From contig JADLSH010000369.1 in assembly GCA_016169945.1 (NCBI GenBank), positions 7,272,001-7,336,000 of the forward strand: a stretch of 64,000 nt of DNA, in the 5' to 3' direction. The stretch is from Trachythela sp. YZ-2020. Its lineage: Eukaryota; Cnidaria; Anthozoa; Malacalcyonacea; Clavulariidae. The notes below the pieces were generated by a model. That model made no database searches and was not told the origin of the DNA. It saw only the letters and a program-made list of their open reading frames with translations. Of the stretch, positions 62,426 through 64,000 are shown in pieces. Within the stretch, counting starts at the first letter, position 1; the number at the start of each line of letters is the position of its first letter. Position numbers and translations under genes: made by a program.

Positions 62426-62819
62426 CACTAAACTAGGAGTATAGTGGGCAAAAACATGTCTGATCTTTGTTCTTGCACAATTCTGTACTTGGACTTCTAT
62501 TGAAGCTGGACTTTAAAAAAAAGAGACTTTAAAAAAAAGATATGTTTAAAAACATATTTGATCAAAGCAACTTTTTGTTATTGTATTCTGATCTGACTAA
62601 ATGTAATCCCGTATCATGTACCAAAACTTGAAAAAGGATGAACTTTTATACACTAACTGCATGTAATCATGCATTGGTATTGCTAAAGTGCACTAGTTTG
62701 GAACTTTTGTAGCAACACTGTCACATCAAGTTGGCTATGTTGTAGCATAATGTAAACAATTCACTTGGATTATTAATATAATGAAAATCCACTGCTATAC
62801 ATGCATGCAGTATACTTAC

Positions 62820-62899
62820 AACTATAGAGTGTTTACCATTGGAAAACACAGTGCCTCCTAGCCATTGCTTTTCTCTATATTCATAAGCTGGTACTTTCC
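62820..62899 (-). CDS. Integrin alpha exon 2 (blade 2 start)
   Basis: Contains EKQWLGGTVFSNGKHSIV, the blade-2 'QW.G..V' strand. The donor GTAAGTAT lies after ATAGTT. An earlier GT after AATG was rejected because it breaks frame with exon 3. The acceptor is TTATAG. Ends in phase 0. Confidence 0.9.
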
Positions 62900-62951
62900 C
62901 TATAAAGTAATCAAAATATAAACTAAGTTGGATTTAACAAAACCTTACTTT

Positions 62952-63209
62952 ACTGTCGTTCCAATTGAAGTGTTCCTAAAATATTGCATCAATTCATTAC
63001 ATAAGTTGATCAATACATTTGCTCAAAAATTGCTCAACTTCCTGTTTACTAGCATACTTGTTCCCAATTGGTCAATCAGTCACTGAAATGAGATGCCATT
63101 GGTCGATTCACACACACAGGAAGTTGATCAATTTTTCAACGAATGAATTGATAAACTTAGGCAATGAATTCATGCAATATTTTAGGAACACTTCAATTGG
63201 AACGACAGT
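62952..63209. mobile_element. MITE with about 45-bp TIRs
   Basis: ACTGTCGTTCCAATTGAAGT+GTTCCTAAAATATTGCAT at left, exact inverse at right; inner GTTGATCAAT arms. Lies in the intron between the first two exons seen. Confidence 0.9.
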
Positions 63210-63467
63210 AAATGACTAGAGTACGTAATCGATTCATTGTTAACATTCGGCAAAACTTGAAATCGGCAGCATTATTATTCTCTGTCTAATACTGTACCTG
63301 ATTAGGTACCAGCTCATCAAGAATAAACTCTGACTTGCATTAATTACAGTATATTTATATAAGTACACTATGAGCAAGTCTAAATCCGCCCCTGATAATG
63401 ACCATGCCTTTGACTGCAAGAGTTATAACTATCATTCAATTTAGTTAGGATTATCAATTATACTTAC

Positions 63468-63595
63468 TAATCGAATCAAGTCCTTTAAATGAACATCCGG
63501 TATTTTGATTGATTACACATTGCATCAAATTTCCTGCAACTACATCTTGATTAGCTTCGTTTTTATATTTTCCCAGTGGTGCACCTACGTAAATC
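63468..63595 (-). CDS. Integrin alpha exon 1 of those seen (propeller blade 1)
   Basis: Starts with IYVGAPLGKYKN, the blade-1 VGAP turn, and runs through Cys-containing QCVINQNTGC. The acceptor is TTATAG/G and the donor ATTA/GTAAGT. It starts one base into a codon, so at least one upstream exon must exist outside the window or unrecognised. It ends with one base that joins exon 2. Confidence 0.9.
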
Positions 63596-64000
63596 CTATA
63601 ACAAGAAAATAATGTCAAAGATTTGTACTATCAGGCTACTTGTTCGGAACTCTTGTTTTGTGATATCAGCATATCTTACAATCAGGCGGACAGTTAGACA
63701 GTCACATTTTTAATAGACAGCCATGGAAAGCCTACAATATTTCCCTGCTTAAGTGTTGCATATGTGTGTAAAATGATTAAAGAGCACAGCTCCCAAATAA
63801 GCGGCGCACTTATTCACAACAATATGGCGCCTAATAAAAAACCCGTCTGACAGAATTTTTCGAGAAGCCAAACTAAAGTAAAGGCAATAACAATGCAGGT
63901 CAATTAATAAGCCTCAGATTAGTTTTCAATGATCTCTAGCCTAACAAGCCTAACTTCTCTCTTACTCTTTCCAGTGACTATCTTTTACAAATCAAATATT
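63596..64000. other. 5' intron sequence, no exon found
   Basis: No signal-peptide exon or other feature recognised to the window end. Confidence 0.5.

Larger units (their letters stand above)
3069..63595 (-). other. Integrin alpha subunit gene, 27 internal exons
   Basis: Minus-strand gene covering almost the whole window. Exons were found by reading FG-GAP-like and integrin stalk motifs on the minus strand and placing GT/AG junctions. All 26 junctions are phase-compatible, leaving 867 uninterrupted codons; integrin alpha chains usually have about 1,000-1,100. The product would be a cell-surface adhesion receptor that pairs with an integrin beta chain. The order of parts is propeller blades 1-7, thigh, calf-1, calf-2, as in integrins without an I-domain. 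Blades 5, 6 and 7 keep Ca2+ loops (DVNMDGYAD, DLNADNIQD, DTNNDDYPD). The matching blade-4 loop is degenerate (GNFDSRDLTKED). The first exon and the membrane/cytoplasmic exon are not visible. Introns range from under 100 bp to about 15.7 kb. No transcript evidence is available here. Confidence 0.93.

Noticed and set aside
63019..63219. 66-codon frame near the right end
   Set aside because: Lies across the inverted repeats of a MITE.

Overview
This is eukaryotic DNA from an invertebrate animal: AT-rich, intron-rich and packed with transposons. Species cannot be fixed from the sequence. A cnidarian-like genome is my guess, from the repeat style and the adintovirus-like insert.

The whole window lies inside one gene on the minus strand. 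I could follow 27 internal coding exons from 63595 down to 3069. They encode an integrin alpha subunit without an I-domain: seven-bladed FG-GAP propeller, thigh, calf-1 and calf-2. Every splice junction keeps the frame, giving one leading base plus 867 codons with no stop. The signal-peptide exon (above 63.6 kb) and the transmembrane/GFFKR tail exon (below 3.07 kb) were not found and probably lie outside the window.

The introns hold everything else. From left to right: small terminal-inverted-repeat (TIR) elements and one piece of a recurring element (1-3 kb); tRNA-derived SINE and LINE scraps (4.9-6.5 kb); a 1.7-kb 18-bp minisatellite (7.1-8.85 kb); a triplicated 76-bp splice-site block (10.07-10.29 kb); many MITE-like hairpins (10.6-19.9 kb); a LINE on the minus strand (20.8-23.5 kb); a 9.3-kb satellite of 29/33-bp units (26.9-36.2 kb); a second copy of the recurring element (37.3-38.7 kb); simple repeats (39.9-40.2 kb); a decayed DNA-virus-like cluster (42.0-46.4 kb) with a GRF zinc-finger gene, hydrophobic core/minor-capsid-like reading frames and an FtsK/HerA-type packaging ATPase, bracketed by inverted repeats; a young Ty3/gypsy retrotransposon (46.9-55.9 kb) interrupted by a LINE that is itself interrupted by a third copy of the recurring element; then more hairpin elements, a SINE and a LINE 3' end (56.7-63.2 kb).

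The most interesting pattern: all three striking tandem arrays in this gene (18 bp, 29/33 bp and 76 bp) begin at or within about 30 bp of a 5' splice site, on its intron side.
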